Source: Candidatus Nitrospira allomarina
Lineage (GTDB): Bacteria; Nitrospirota; Nitrospiria; Nitrospirales; UBA8639
DNA: 64,000 nt
Assembly: GCF_032050975.1 (NCBI RefSeq)
Contig: NZ_CP116967.1
Location: forward strand, 248,001 to 312,000
Direction of reading: 5' to 3'
In this document: positions 63,629 to 64,000 of the stretch, one piece after another
Numbering within the stretch: position 1 is the first letter of the stretch
Layout: each line of letters starts with the position of its first letter
Translations under genes and position numbers: made by a program
The notes under the pieces: generated by a model
The model's input: the letters and a program-made list of their open reading frames with translations, nothing else
Database searches by the model: none
Told to the model about the DNA's origin: nothing

Positions 63629-64000
63629 TCAATCATCGTCATGGCTCGTCCACCCTGCGACTTTAAAGTTGATCGTACACACAAAATTGTCCCCATCATA
63701 AAAATTCACCTTGATTTTTTTCTTTCCATATTCCCGACTCAAGAACTCTTCCGGATGGTCGATAAACTCCTGGTAGGTTCCCGCCTCATAACCTCCCAAT
63801 TCCTTGAACGCGACAATCATGCCGACCTTGACCTCCTGTAACATTTTAGTCGAGCAGCGAGGAAAGATTTCCCAAAATTTTTCACGGATATCATCTTGAG
63901 TTGGCTCGAACCGTTCTCCGTCCTCCTGCCGATCTTTCCGGTCAAACTTCGCCTGCCGTCGGACGTAGGGGTATTGATGGCCGGTAAACAACTTATAGAG
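63629..64000 (-). CDS. Unrecognised protein, C-terminal part (runs off right edge)
   Basis: 124 codons are open to the right edge in the minus frame, so the true N-terminus is probably outside the window; TTG 63991 is a possible but unconvincing start. The visible part is charged and soluble (VRRQAKFDRKDRQEDGERFEPTQDD), then helix EKFWEIFPRCSTKML, then beta-rich KIKVNFYDGDNFVCTINF, ending in acidic SHDDD. There are no metal motifs beyond two isolated Cys residues. It lies 42 bp upstream of mdh and may be co-transcribed with it. I do not recognise the family. Confidence 0.6.
   Translation of the reverse strand, partial: LYKLFTGHQYPYVRRQAKFDRKDRQEDGERFEPTQDDIREKFWEIFPRCSTKMLQEVKVGMIVAFKELGGYEAGTYQEFIDHPEEFLSREYGKKKIKVNFYDGDNFVCTINFKVAGWTSHDDD

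Overview
This is a densely packed bacterial chromosome segment with about 60 protein genes, three tRNAs, several intrinsic terminators and two copies of a structured dispersed repeat. It is not a phage, plasmid or CRISPR region. Gene content and protein style suggest a Gram-negative member of Nitrospirota, most likely Nitrospira or a close relative. The pointers are LAB_N and ArnT-like envelope enzymes, a citramalate route to isoleucine, a phosphoglycerate-mutase-like protein where homoserine kinase should be, and a pair of small secreted proteins of a type I associate with Nitrospira. The genus is inferred from recall of similar proteins; no search was run.

Layout. 1-3634 (minus): a four-gene module of coiled-coil protein, OmpA-domain membrane protein, small Ras-like GTPase and a sensor-like protein cut by the left edge. 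4085-4922: small zinc-ribbon and acidic proteins. 5291-13294 (plus): mutM, phoH, ybeY, ftsY, an exported M1-type peptidase, a TolB-like beta-propeller and a PAP2 phosphatase. 13510-17594: accessory stretch with a Met-rich secreted protein, a lipoprotein-like methyltransferase, a nuclease gene broken by an in-frame stop, repeat copy 1, and a divergent HxlR regulator/thioredoxin-fold pair. 17711-20630: envelope sugar-transfer genes (GT39, LAB_N, GT2). 21205-22024: tRNA-Pro, a MerR regulator and IHF/HU. 22199-29958 (minus): six-gene amino-acid operon (alaC-hom-thrC-apgM-lysC-cimA) behind a strong sigma70-type promoter. 30212-36003 (plus): pdxJ, nnr, tsaE, mutS. 36076-37362: two secreted proteins behind another strong promoter. 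37553-47591 (minus): the classical rimP-nusA-infB-ylxP-rbfA-truB-rpsO-pnp-M16 protease operon. 47858-55272: a MinD-like ATPase, a SWIM protein, an HDOD protein, tRNA-Lys, purA, tRNA-Ala and an ABC-F ATPase. 55447-56862: an unknown AT-rich gene next to repeat copy 2. 56884-64000: rarA, a hydrolase, folE plus a eukaryote-type PTPS, ferredoxin plus NuoF, malate dehydrogenase, and a gene cut by the right edge.

Reading-frame damage is visible in at least two places. infB needs a one-base frameshift in a G/C run near 43498-43504, which is probably a sequencing or assembly error because IF-2 is essential. The endonuclease-like gene at 15188-15931 has a TAA codon just before its catalytic Ser-Asp-His motif. 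A third possible case is the small ORF at 4677-4922.

The items most worth following up are the GTPase/OmpA/coiled-coil/sensor module, the repeat with compensatory base changes in two hairpins, the folE-PTPS pair with eukaryotic-type catalytic residues, the threonine operon without thrB, the ferredoxin-NuoF pair, and the unknown gene at 55447.
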